Part shown: piece after piece, positions 9,418-21,603 of the stretch
How positions within the stretch are numbered: the first letter of the stretch is position 1
Layout: every line of letters starts with the position of its first letter
Assembly (NCBI GenBank): GCA_022695795.1
Contig: MU404148.1
Coordinates: forward strand, 62,001 to 126,000
DNA length: 64,000 bases
Direction: 5' to 3'
Source: Biscogniauxia marginata
Lineage: Eukaryota > Ascomycota > Sordariomycetes > Xylariales > Xylariaceae
Position numbers and translations under genes: made by a program
The notes under the pieces: generated by a model
The model's input: the letters and a program-made list of their open reading frames with translations, nothing else
Database searches by the model: none
What the model was told of the DNA's origin: nothing

Positions 9418-12400
9418 ATGTACAGCAGCAGGCAACGTGGAAAACGCCCCCAGCAAGAGGCAGACCACGGATCTCGTTCGTCATCTGTGGGCTCTGGTAC
9501 CATTATGCACCCTTCACCTACACCAATCAAAAGACGTGATACTGATACTGTCATGTCCACCTCATCTCAGTCTGAGGCGGGTACGCATCTCCCATACACT
9601 CCTCTCCTATGTTCTCGCGCATTAGATACTGATAAATAATACACTATATAGCATCGTCGCCACGACATAAGAATCCCGAGTCGGGCAAATCCCGTAGCAA
9701 CTTCGTCTATCCCGCCTTTGCCGATATTGGTATAAAGTTGAAGGCTTGCAATGACACCCTGGGTACCCTCCAGCAGCTCGGTATCCAACATGTAGCAACG
9801 CTGCCTGAGCTCGTGCTAGTTGGAGACCAGTCCTCCGGTAAATCAAGTCTGAGTAAGTACTACTGTGATTCATTAGCTACCTTCCTTACCAGTTGTCGAT
9901 ATATTTCCAGGTCACTAGGTGATGATTACTGACATAAAGTCTTCTAGTGTCTGCCCTAGCACGTCTGGACCTCCCTAGAAGCAGCGGAATTTGCACTCGG
10001 TGTCCATTCCATATCCGAATGAGTTCAAGCAATGGTTCTCATTGGTCTTGTACTATCTCGTTACAGCAAGATTATGACTACAGACCTCCTAACCGAAGAG
10101 TGAAAGAGTCCGACGTAACTAGGACCAACCCACTGCCACCTTGGGTCCCAAAGCAAGCACGCGACACCAAGGTCTTCAAAACAATTTACGAGCAAGATGC
10201 TACGGAGATCGAGGATGTCCTCAGGTGGGCCCAAGTCGCGACTTTGAATCCAAGGCAGAACCACGAGCAATACGTGCCCGGAGAGGGATCATACGCCCAG
10301 GGGCATAGTCTTGAAGATGCCAGAACCGATATGGAGGCGAGATTCTCGCCCAACATTGTGGCGCTTGAGATGAAAGGCCCTGGGCTTCCAGATCTCAGCT
10401 TCTATGACCTACCAGGCATATTCGCGAATGCCGAGGATAAAGAAGATGACTACTTGGTCAAAGTGGTCAAGAATCTGACGCTTAATTACGTCTGTCGTCA
10501 GGAAGCAATCATCATGCTTGCCCTGCCGATGGACGTCGACAAGGAGAATTCAATGACCATGAAGACTATCCGTGATGCGGATGCTGAATCTCGAACAATT
10601 GGCGTCATTACCAAAGCAGACAGGTTGGGAAAGGACAAGATAGTTACTTGGCTAGACGTACTTCAAGGGAAGAAGGAGACCGTTGGGCATGGCTGCTTCA
10701 TAACTTCACTGCCGCCAAACAAGGCGCTCGATAAACTTACACAACATGAGGAATATTTCTTTTGTGGTGGAACCAACACCTGGCCGAATGCCTTCAGCAA
10801 ATTTGGGGATCGCTGTGGTGTCGAGCACCTCCGACAGTATATCACGAAACAACTTGGCGATGCGTTCTCGAGAAGGTAAAGTGGTATATCTTAAAACGTC
10901 ATAAAACGGTGTAAGCATACGCATATCTAACTATCTCTAGCATTCCATCAATCAAGGAGAAAGTCGAAATTGAACTCCACAAGATCGAAGGAGTCTTGAA
11001 CAGCCTCCCCGAGTTGCCCAACAATGTTGAACATGTAGTTCGCACGAGTCTCCAGAATTTCTATAGGAGGGCCAAAGATGCTGTCACCAACTCAGATTTT
11101 GAGTTTCAATGGAAAGATCTCAACATGAAATTCCACGAGACGATCGTGGAAATGAAACCACGGTGTGCTGGCCTAGTAGAGCCCAGAACAAGACCAGATC
11201 TCATCGAGGTTTACGACTCAGACAGCGAGCCAGATGCACCAGTATGTGCCAAGAGATCTGCATCGAGCCAGCATACGACTTTTGAAACTCCCGCGAGGAA
11301 GCGCTCCCGCCAAGACTTGGGAATTACTCCAGTCAAACCAGAAATCAATACTGCAACAACGGACGCATTTACATCGCCATCAACTGCAGCCACATCATCA
11401 CTTGACTATAGAACTATCAATCAGTTTGCCGGTTGCCTTGGGGCTCGCATTGTGATGGATGTTAGAAATATCCGCAGGGAAATCATTGCGAAGACTCGTG
11501 TGGGCTTCGCCAATATTGTGCCAGTTGAAGTACATGAAACTTTAAGTCTCCAAGCGATTGAACAATGGGAGCAACCTCTTAAAATATATATGCAGGAGTC
11601 GATGGCGATGCTCTCTAGAGCTATCCAGAACGCTCTTGGATTATCATTAGCTAATCTTCAATGTCGCCTCATTTTTAAAGAGTCCCAGGAGCACTTGGAT
11701 AGGTTCCTCGACGAGCACAAGGCGCTGCAACGGGAAAGGCTTGTTGACATATTCTACAACGAAACATATAAGATGGATACGGTGAACCAGAAGTCTATCG
11801 AGCAGTTCAAAGTTCAAGAACTCGAGACTCTAGAAAGACTCCGTGCCTACTCGCGAGTGAGGGCTGCTTCGCTCCTCGATGACAAGACGGTAGTGCAGCC
11901 CCTCGAGAAAATGTCGGCCGAAGAAAGAGCAAAGGAGAAGAAACTACTCAGTGGCCTTTTGGCCAAACTCCCAAATGATCCTTACAAGATGGAAATCGAG
12001 GTTGCAGCCACCGTGCGAGCTTACTATCTCACCGCTGCGACCCGATTTGTCGACGCTATCACTATGGACATCAATAGCCGTCTTTTCCGTGGGTTCCGCG
12101 AAAGCTCTCTAGATTACTATCTTGAGAAACAGCTAGGTCTATATCCATATCCTTGTGAGATATTCGGTGCTACCAAGTTAACCGTGATTATGCAATGCTA
12201 ACTGAAAGAACAGCTCCGGCGATCTATGATCATCTTATGGAGGAAGAGAAGGACACGGCCAACCAACGACAGCTGCTCAAGAAGGAGAGATCAAGGCTCC
12301 GAAAGGCCATGGTCAGCATTATGGAGCTAGAGGATTCTCCCGACGATAATCAAGGCCCCTACAGTGTCAATTATCGTGCGCCCACTGCGGACCCCATAAA

Positions 12401-12431
12401 TGTCTCAGATAGGATGTCGGATCTCCTCTAG
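9418..12431 (+). CDS. Dynamin-like large GTPase
   Basis: Five exons join in frame: 9418–9580, 9652–9852, 9948–10875, 10941–12154 and 12214–12431, giving 907 residues. Every intron is 59–95 nt with a GT start, an AG end and a CTGAT, CTGAC or CTAAC-like branch site. G1 is GDQSSGKSSL (112–121), followed by the dynamin switch I context SGICTRCPF; G3 is DLPG at 275 and G4 is TKAD at 343. A stalk-like helical region follows, interrupted by a disordered insert with a basic RKRSRQD that could be a nuclear signal. The last exon encodes a GED-like helical segment. I see no PH domain or proline-rich tail, which fits the fungal Mx/dynamin-like proteins of unknown role rather than classical Vps1 or Dnm1. 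The second intron cuts the gene directly after the P-loop. Confidence 0.85.
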
Positions 12432-13631
12432 GGACCATCCCATGTATCCCTTTACTTGGGCCTCATATGGACCGGAATGTTGAATACGGAGAATTTTGGG
12501 GATATGAGGGATTTTCCGTGTGATAAATCTTGCTGGCTGCCCTCCTATATTGCTTTATGGTTCAGAGCATTGTTGAGATGTGGACTAGGTTCGACGTGGT
12601 ATGAGTTGACAGATATTTAGTCGCTTTGGTGGCCCTTAACACAGGCAAGATATTTTGACGGGGTTTGATTTTTCTTCTTCTTTCGACCGGTCAATTGGTA
12701 TGGCATTGCCAGAGGATAGCTGGATGTGGTCTTGTAGATTGATAGTGAAGAGAGTTCATGGACCGAGTTACTTGATGATAGGTAGATGAAAAAAGAAAGT
12801 AAGCAAACAGCTAGAGAGTGTCCTTGGATGGTTCTGCCGCGGAATAAGTGATAATTATGTCGTGGTAGCCCTAAGGAACATTGAAGAAACTCTTTAGTAA
12901 CGACTTGTAGTCTCATAGTGAGCCTATGCCTCTATCATCTCTCAGCCTAATGCGGATCTACTCGTCCCTTTAATATCAAGCCTTAGAAAGCCCCATGAGT
13001 ATCTATCAGGCTAGGTAACTTCTCAGTGTAAGAAACATTACAACCTTCTAAATGTACACTTATAAGGGTTAATAACCCCTTGTAGAGCTGACAACCTGCG
13101 GGTAGTTGGCAGCTACGTTGTATTGTGGATCTACCTGATACCGAGGGCTATACTAATAGGTCGACATCTAGTATCATTGTCAGCCCCTTATTTTACAAGA
13201 TTAGGTATCTCCAGGTAGTTACTACCAAGCAGGATCTTTTCTGCTGCCGTGGCTATGTGCCTTGAAAGAAAGACAGATTAAGTAAAGAATAACGCTGTTA
13301 TGGCATCCAAATCTAGCTGGCTGTGACAAGGGCCGCTAAGGTTGGAACTAATATTCGATTTCAACTAATAATTCTCTTTGGTCTCAAGAGACTTAAGAGA
13401 CTAAGTTTATTCTTATCCTCAGCCAGGAGTCTCCTGCTTATATATACACATTATACTGCCCGAGGCAGCTATCGTCCTATGCACGTTAATACCATTACAT
13501 CTTGCATGTAGTTTGGCTTGATGCTGTAGATCTTGTCAGACAACTGGGTATCTCCATGGTGCCGCAAGGAACATATCAGGGCCTTTGGCTTCGATTCCGC
13601 GGTGAGATAATATGGGCCAATACGAAAGTGC
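12432..13631. other. Intergenic spacer downstream of the GTPase
   Basis: About 1.2 kb, AT-rich in its later part. I see no supported gene, tRNA or repeat family here beyond scattered AGGTA motifs. Confidence 0.5.
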
Positions 13632-13910
13632 ATGGTGCAACAATACATAGGATATCGTCGATCAGTGGTGACTAGTACTCAACGGCTGCCCGCGGCTATT
13701 AGCAACAACCTGAGCGATGTGAAGTTCCCCGAGCCGTTCGACAAGACGCCGCTGACGCTCAAGATCTTCATAACACTAAGGGGAATTGATATGGATTCAC
13801 TACGGAATTCGCCTGTTGAGGTTTCAGCTGGTAACATTGACACCAATGGTTTGTCACGACATGGAGACTCGTGGGAGAATAATAAACTGTACGCTGTTTA
13901 TAAAGAATAG
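13632..13910 (+). pseudogene. H-type lectin domain relic
   Basis: A short open frame contains a stretch resembling the fungal H-type lectin (H_lectin) domain. It has FPEPFDKTP, then LRGIDMDSLRN, then a GLSRHGDSW segment like the usual GFTxHxDTW, and LYAVY near the end. The domain is usually a six-strand beta sandwich that binds GalNAc and is often found at the end of secreted or repeat-bearing fungal proteins. Here there is no plausible start, no signal peptide and no partner domain. The N-terminal half of the domain is missing or scrambled, and the frame stops soon after the last strand. I read it as a decayed fragment; a short divergent lectin exon is the alternative. Confidence 0.42.
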
Positions 13911-14209
13911 TATGGACACAACAAGCTCCCTATGATACCTATCTAGTCTTTACCACAATGTGACACATTCCACAAGTCACAGCGTTATCGCCTAACCTAG
14001 ACTAATCTCGATGTAATCTCGGCAGATCTGACTGCGGCACGGACTGGCAAAGAGTTGGCTTAACCTACTCGAAGTAGATAAAAATATGAAATACGCCTCA
14101 TAAATAGGTAGTGTAAACAATTCGGGGTGGATTTCCAGGGAGTCTTGCGCAAGACAGTAGCAGCATCACGTTTCATTCTTTCACTACCTACGTATAGCCT
14201 CGGCTGAAG

Positions 14210-16129
14210 ATGAAGATCACTCAGATGCTCTTGCTGGGTTTCCCGGAGATGATCCCGAGCTTGTCTCATGCGCAGTCTGAATTACAGACAGATGTTCCCG
14301 AACTCAAATTGCCATGGGGCATATATCAAGCCAGCGTCTTCGATGCAGATCTCAAGGTAAGGAAACAAGACTAGCAACTGATCAGAACCCTGTCCCTTTA
14401 ACGGAACCTCCAGATATACCTCCTTAAAAATGTCCGTTTCGGCGCAATTCTCGAACGCTTCGGCCCCCCATCTCCCCCTAGCTGGGAGAACGATACGGTG
14501 CAGCCCGTCGCCGACGGACGTAACTGCATTCAGGTCGACACTTCCAAGCTCAAGAACCCACCCGGCGGCAAGGCGCCTCTCAATGATCCAAGAGATGGCA
14601 ACATGAAACAAGCTGAAGACTGCCTGTTCCTGGATATCTACGCCCCCTTCTCGGCGTTCGATCCCGACGCAAAGGCGTTGCCGGTCGTCGTTTGGATCTA
14701 CGGGGGCGCGTTCGCTTTTGGGAGCAAGGATCAACTAGAGCCGCTATACACGGGACAATCGATAATCACGGCCTCGGACAACCAGACAATCTTCGTCGTG
14801 GGCAACTACCGCCTCGGTGCCTTCGGATGGCTCGCGGGCGACTATATGCAGAAAGCTGCACAGCCCAATGCAGGCCTTTACGACCAGGCACTGCTGCTTG
14901 AGTGGGTGCAGGAGTATGTCGGTCAAGTGGGAGGTGACAAGAACAAGGTCAGCGTCTGGGGCGAGTCCGCCGGGGCGAGCTCGATCCTCCACCACCTTAT
15001 ACGGGAGGACGGCAAGAAAGACCCGCTATTTCGTACGTTCATCGCGATGAGTCCAGCATTCGAGTGGGCTTGGGACAACTCTCCCGGCGGAAGGCTCGAC
15101 GAGATGTATAAGAACTTCTCGGGTTTTACAGGCTGCGGGTGCGAATACGACATTGCGTGCTTAAGACAACTCGATATTAGAAACTTGACAGCCGCCAACC
15201 AGAGACTATTTACCACTGTCAGGCAAACTGGGCTCTTCCCCGTTGGTCCGGCAGTAGATGGGGAGTGGGTCAAGCGCATCCCTACCGTGGCGTTCTCGAA
15301 GAGTAAGCATATTTATTCCACCTCGGTAACGTTCTCATCTTGTGAGATCGGCCCGACCCGTTAACACCTCTATGCAGATATGTTCTGGCAGGAAATCGAC
15401 TCGGCAATAATCTCTCACTGTGGAAACGAGGCTGGAACCTTCCTTCCAAAAGACCCCATCACTGATGCGGATAAGTTTGATGCGTTCCTACGCACCATGC
15501 TACCGGGACCCGACCTATGTCCCCAGAGAGAAGCGATCCGAAAGAAATACGACTGCCAGACGAGATATCACGGCGACTACGTGGCTTGTATCACAGACGT
15601 CATACGTGATTCGTCATTAACCTGTAACACGAGGGACCTATTCAACGCGTACCCAAATATTTCGTATATGATGGAGCATGCGTTTCCGTACGTCAGAATC
15701 GCTTTCCACGCAAGGGATCTAGTCACGCTGTTCATAAACAACAAAAGCGAGGCTAAGAAATTGTTCATCAATGCTAAGGTGCCACTCGTCTCTGGTCTGC
15801 TCGCCGGTTGGCTCGTAGATGATGGTATCAGCTCGACGTATCAGAACTACTTTGCCTCGTTCGCTCTCTCTGGCAACCCGAACGAGCGGGTTCCGAGATC
15901 TGCTCCTTTTTGGCCACATGCGAATGGCAGCGGCGACCAGCTTTCCAATGTTATGCAGGTCCGGCACTCAGACAAGGACCCCTTCGTGTGTATCACCGAT
16001 GACCAGAATTCGAACGACACGTGCTCGTTCTGGACCGACCTGGCAGCGTCTATTATGGATCCCCCAAAATCTTATGAAAAGGAGGGACCTGATATTCAGG
16101 GGGGTCTGTATTATCCCAACGAGCTTTGA
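14210..16129 (+). CDS. Type-B carboxylesterase/lipase
   Basis: Three exons, 14210–14356, 14414–15302 and 15378–16129, give 595 residues; both introns have GT–AG ends (GTAAGG…CCAG and GTAAGC…GCAG). The N-terminus is moderately hydrophobic (QMLLLGF), perhaps a weak signal peptide, followed by a beta-rich start LPWGIYQASVF. The oxyanion region is YGGAFAFG, and the nucleophile elbow GESAGAS places the catalytic serine at 234. The acid is probably in CGNEAGTF and the histidine in FHARDL, completing the alpha/beta-hydrolase triad. Several cysteine pairs and NxT/S sites suit a secreted protein. The substrate cannot be told. The neighbours are unrelated, so there is no pathway context. The esterase family is certain; the specific role is not. 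Confidence 0.9.
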
Positions 16130-18227
16130 TTTGGGACCTGAATGAAAAGCTGCTGTGAGGGTAGGATCATTGTGAGAAGGAGAAATATGTATGGGAATAA
16201 TAAGAGCAAGGATTGTGTTAAACGTCGTTGGAACATTTCTAACAAATTACCTTGTCCATCAGAGAATTCTCTAAGGAATCTCCAATATGGGACCTAGGCT
16301 AGAATGAGTTGTAAGCATGGGACATACTTATTATTTATACGATAAGAATCAGCATGCAAGTCCTTCTAACGGGTTGAAAGTGGTGGAGAAATTGGCCGGG
16401 TCCATCTTGGTCACCTTTCTGTACTTGTCATCTTAGACGTCCGCGCCTCCACGTCTGGAGGTGGCCGGCTGGGTGTCCACGATCAGCTACTGAAGGTTAC
16501 CCCCTGTCTCTAGTTCCACGGGAAGCAGCAGGCTGGTCTTTTTCGAGAAGACATATAATTCGGCTGTCAATACACCCCAGCGTCGCTCGACTGGTATGGA
16601 TGAAACTGCGTCGGAAGAGCTCTCTTCACTAACTTCCAGTGAGAGCACGGGTATTTGTGCCACCGCAAGCGAAGACAGAACTAGAGCACTGTTTTGTTCC
16701 ACGGACTTGCACAATATATTTGTTGTTAGAGGACTAGTTAGATAGGGTCTACAACAGACTGAGAGTTATGGACGTATATGGTCACTATTAGGCTAAGAAT
16801 AATCGCTGGGGAGCTCTACTCCGTCCCTTTGGGACGTACACGACTCTTATACACGCAGTTTACTGTGGATCTCGTCCTTCAAAAACTGGTAGTCTTAGGT
16901 TTGCCTCTTGCGACCCTTGACGTACAGTCGGATGTCTCTTTTTATTTACAACGCTAGGGGTCGTACTGCCACGGATTATGCGGTTAGACTAAGTTAATAT
17001 TTAAGCATACCTACCTGGTATATTACATTATATCCTTCTTCGGAGTCTTTATATACTACTTGTCACTCTTAGCTTGTCAAATGAACAATTTAAACTTATA
17101 GAAAATGTTGTTTCTATATCACGCTTCCTTGTGTTTAACCAACAACTAACTAGCCACTTACATGCTTTAATCTCAAGGTTATAACAAAATGTTCTAAATG
17201 AATAAAGCATCCCCAAGACTTCAATATGTCGAAGTAATATTGGTGAGATAAAGATTCCCATAAGGCATACTAGACAAAGCGAGAAAGTGATGTACTAATT
17301 TTACACTAATGTATTTTCCAGAGTTAAGAAGTTAACGCAAATCACATGCCGTAGCCGTAACCACGTCAAGTGGGCGTTTAACATCTTCCTTTAGCGTCTC
17401 TATGATATACGGAAGACGTCTATGCCAAGTCCACAAGATCACAAGGTTGGCGGTGACGTAGTCTTAATTATCAACAATTGTTAGAGCTGAACAGTATAGG
17501 TAGTCTCTAACACTTATAAGCGAGTTAGGGATAGGGGTTCCCTCGTCCAAGTGGGATCAGAGCGTGACTTTCGCCCTTGCAAATATTGTCAGTCAATGAA
17601 ATAATGATAAATCAACCAAAGAAATTTATAACCAGGTATATAAGTTATGCTAAGTAAAACTATAAAATAAATTCACTCCTGTTAAAGTACCTATCATGCT
17701 GTGACCTTAGGTACGATGGAAAGAGATGAGGTTAGTAAGTACCTGTATGTACATGCTGTAATGGGGGGGAAATGGCAACTCTGATTCGTTAAAAAGCTCA
17801 CCTTGGCATATTCAAGTACTTTCCCACGTAACTAGGGTGCGTAGGTACTTGAGGTGGACCAAGGTACTACAGGTTCTGGTGGCAGGTACCTAGCTACGTA
17901 GGTACCTCCTCGGGCCGACCATGTCGGCGATTGGAAGGCAGCTTCGCTGATGATGTATGCCCCTACTAAGGTTCTGTTTTAGATCATTGCCGAATCTGGA
18001 GCTCTTTTTTTTCCTCTCCAAAGCTTCGAGCGACGCAAATTGCATTTTGTGCAAGGGCATGGGCACATTCTTGGGCCGGTCGCCCCTTCGAGCTGATTTC
18101 TCATAAGTTCTTTCCCCTTCCAAACTAGGGACTGTGGTTTGTCAGCTGTAACCTTTTTAGAGCTGGCCTCCGCAAGCTCCAATTATCGCCTCTCCGTCAA
18201 AATTTTCCCATCTGCAACTTCGATACT
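16130..18227. other. AT-rich intergenic region before PIM1
   Basis: About 2.1 kb with no supported gene. The part between about 16950 and 17720 is notably AT-rich. A near-perfect palindrome with 9-bp arms (AGGTACCTA…TAGGTACCT) lies at 17884–17907, inside what should be the distal PIM1 promoter. Confidence 0.55.
17884..17907. repeat. AGGTACCT palindrome
   Basis: Two 9-bp arms, AGGTACCTA and TAGGTACCT, are perfect inverted copies around a 6-base centre. Related AGGTACCT/CCTAGGTA words recur in many spacers of this window. Confidence 0.8.
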
Positions 18228-21200
18228 ATGCTGTGTCGCCAGCATATCTCACGGCAGCTTGCTGTGAGGGCATCGTTACGTGTAGCCTCGAGAGGCCGCC
18301 TGCCCTATGCGCCCCGTCTATACTCGATAAATACCCCCGGCCGGCCGGCCCATACTCCGCTCTCGGCCCCCGGACGCTCGACAGCGACAAGTCCCGCCGT
18401 TTTCTTCAATACAAGCTTTTCCACCTCAATCACAAGAAGGAAGGAGAAAGACAGCAAGTTTTTCGATGGCCCTGTCCAGCCTTTGTCTGACGAGGAAAAG
18501 AAAGCAAATCTAGAGAAAAAGGTCGAGGAGGGCGAGAAGGATGTGAGCGAAGCGAAGAATCCGAGCTCCGAATCCCCATCATCCGGAGACAATCCAGGCC
18601 AGCGAGACTCTCAAGATGGTAAAGGAAGCAGCGCGGCCGGGGGCGCCTCATCTGGATCAGGCAATGACTCACCTGGGGACGGAGGTCGAAGGGGTCGAAA
18701 ATCCGGCGCCGACAAGGCCCTGCAGAAACCCGTCGTGCCCGATGTGTACCCCCAAGTAATGGCAATACCAATCGCGAAACGACCGTTGTTCCCCGGGTTT
18801 TATAAAGCTATCACTATTAAGGACCCGCATGTCTCGGCCGCGATAATGGAGATGATCAAGAGGGGGCAACCATACGTTGGCGCATTTCTGTTCAAGGACG
18901 AAAATGCCGATGAAGATGTAATTCGGGATGCAGCTGATGTTTATGATACCGGAGTGTTTGCGCAAATCACGAGCGCCTTTCCAGTCCAAGGGGAGCAGAG
19001 CAGCCTGACCGCCATCCTATACCCACACCGAAGGATCAAGCTGTCCGCACTGATTCCTCCCGGGGCACAGGAACCGAAGAAGACCGACTCGGACTCGGAA
19101 CCTGTCCCGGAGCCCATCCCAATCAAGGCCGAGGAGGAACCCCAACAGGAGAAGAAGGGCGATGTTGTTGCAAGCTTTGAGGAGAGCGCTGTTGCTAACA
19201 AGGCGGACTCCAGCCCTGAGAAGTACGAGCCGACGTCCTTCTTGCGCAAATATCCAGTTAGCCTCGTCAATGTAGAGAACCTAACCGAAGAACCATACGA
19301 GCCTAAGAGTCCTGTTATTCGGGCTGTGACAAACGAGATAGTCAACGTATTCAAGGAAATCGCCACAATGAATAGCCTGTTCCGGGACCAAATTTCGACA
19401 TTCTCGATGAGCCAATCGACGGGCAATGTCACCTCGGAGCCAGCAAAATTAGCAGATTTCGCCGCAGCAGTGTCGGCTGGAGAACCTGCCGAGCTACAGG
19501 AGGTTCTCTCTAGCCTTGATGTTGAAGAGCGGATGCAGAAGGCTCTCGTCGTGTTAAAGAAGGAACTCATGAATGCACAGCTACAATCTAAGATTACAAA
19601 AGATGTCGAGCAGAAAATCACGAAGCGACAGCGCGAATACTGGCTAATGGAACAAATGAAGGGAATCCGCCGAGAGCTGGGCATCGAATCCGACGGCAAG
19701 GACAAGCTTATAGAAAAGTTCAAGGAAAAGGCTGATAAGCTCGCCATGCCGGAGGCTGTTCGCAAGGTGTTTGATGAAGAGATTAACAAGCTCGCTCATC
19801 TCGAGTCTGCGGCCTCTGAATTTAACGTGACAAGGAATTACCTGGACTGGTTGACGCAGATCCCTTGGGGCCAGAGAAGCGCCGAAAACTTTGGTATCCA
19901 AAACGCTATGAAAGTTTTAGACGAGGATCACTACGGTTTGAAAGATGTGAAGGATCGGATCCTCGAATTTATTGCAGTTGGCAAGCTACGTGGCACTGTC
20001 GAAGGCAAAATCCTGTGCTTCGTTGGCCCCCCTGGCGTTGGCAAGACAAGTATTGGAAAGTCCATCGCAAGAGCCCTGAACCGACAATATTACAGGTTTA
20101 GCGTTGGTGGACTTACTGATGTGGCAGAGATCAAAGGCCACCGGCGCACGTACGTTGGCGCACTTCCCGGGCGTGTCATTCAGGCCCTCAAAAAGTGTCA
20201 GACTGAGAATCCTCTAATATTGATTGACGAGATCGACAAAATCGGACGAGGATACCAAGGGGACCCCTCATCAGCTCTTCTGGAACTCTTAGATCCGGAA
20301 CAGAACAACTCCTTCCTGGATCATTATATGGATATTCCTGTCGACCTCTCGAAAGTCTTGTTCGTTTGCACAGCCAACATGACGGACACAATCCCGAGGC
20401 CGTTGCTAGACCGTATGGAGGTTATTAGACTGTCTGGTTATGTGTCCGATGAGAAGAAAGCAATCGCAGACCGATATCTTGCCCCAGCGGCCAAGGAGCT
20501 CGCAGGCTTAAAAAATGCCGACGTCACGTTATCTGACGAAGCGATTGAGGAGCTGATCAAATCATATTGTCGAGAGTCGGGTGTTCGAAACCTCAAAAAA
20601 CAGATCGAAAAGGTCTACCGAAAGTCAGCATTAAAGATCGTACAGGACCTCGGAGAGGAGGTTTTGCCAGAATCCGAAGCTCTGACCGAAGATGGCAAGG
20701 CAGCTATGGAGGAATCGGAGAAGGAGAAGCAAAAGAACGACCCTATTTCTCCGGAAGCATCCGAGAAGGAGACGACAGAGAAGCCGCGTGTCGCCTTGGA
20801 AGTGCCCGACTCAGTCCATGTTGTCATCAATAAAGACAATCTAAAAGACTATGTCGGACCTCCTATCTTCACCTCTGATCGCCTATACGACGTAACACCA
20901 CCCGGCGTTACTATGGGACTTGCCTGGACTCAACTAGGTGGCTCCGCGATGTATATTGAGTCTATTCTGCAATCTGCCCTGAGACCTAGTAGTCGTGCCG
21001 GTTTGGAAATAACGGGCAACCTAAAGACGGTGATGAAGGAGTCATCTACAATTGCCTACTCTTTCGCTAAGTCGTTCATGGTTAATGAATTCAGCGACAA
21101 CCACTTCTTCGACAAGGCTAAGATTCATCTGCACGTTCCCGAGGGGGCTGTGCAGAAGGATGGTCCATCAGCTGGTGTTACCATGGCGACATCGCTCCTA

Positions 21201-21603
21201 TCCTTGGCGTTGGAAACTGCGGTTGACCCCACGATTGCGATGACCGGGGAGCTTACTCTGACTGGTAAGGTTCTCAGGATAGGTGGGCTGCGGGAGAAGA
21301 CGGTGGCCGCGCGGCGGGCGGGTTGTAAGATGGTTATCTTCCCGGAAGACAACATATCTGACTGGTTGGAACTCCCTGAGGTGGGTGCTAATTATCCTAA
21401 CGAAGACTAAAAGACCGACAACCTTTGCTAACTTTGTGCTACAGAACATCAAGGAAGGTGTTGAGGGCCGCCCAGCGGGCTGGTACAAGGATATTTTTGA
21501 GCTCGTGTTCCCGAATCTGGACCGGGAGCAGGCAAACCGATGCAAGATTTGCGAATGGAAAAAGGAGCATAACGCACCCAAAGATGCACCCAAAGACAAA
21601 TAG
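18228..21603 (+). CDS. PIM1: Mitochondrial Lon protease PIM1
   Basis: Exon 1 is 18228–21380. A 64-nt intron (GTGGGT…GCTACAG, branch TGCTAAC) is removed and exon 2 is 21445–21603, giving 1103 residues. Without splicing the frame would stop at 21410 and lose the last 50 or so conserved residues. The N-terminus is an Arg/Ser-rich mitochondrial presequence, followed by an acidic, Gly/Ser-rich linker. The Lon N-domain starts at VMAIPIAKRPLFPGFY. In the AAA+ domain, Walker A GPPGVGKT is near 600 and Walker B LILIDEIDK near 663. The protease domain has the catalytic serine in DGPSAGV (981) and lysine in GGLREK (1024), the 43-residue spacing of the family. It degrades damaged matrix proteins and supports mtDNA maintenance. 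All catalytic residues are present. Confidence 0.97.
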
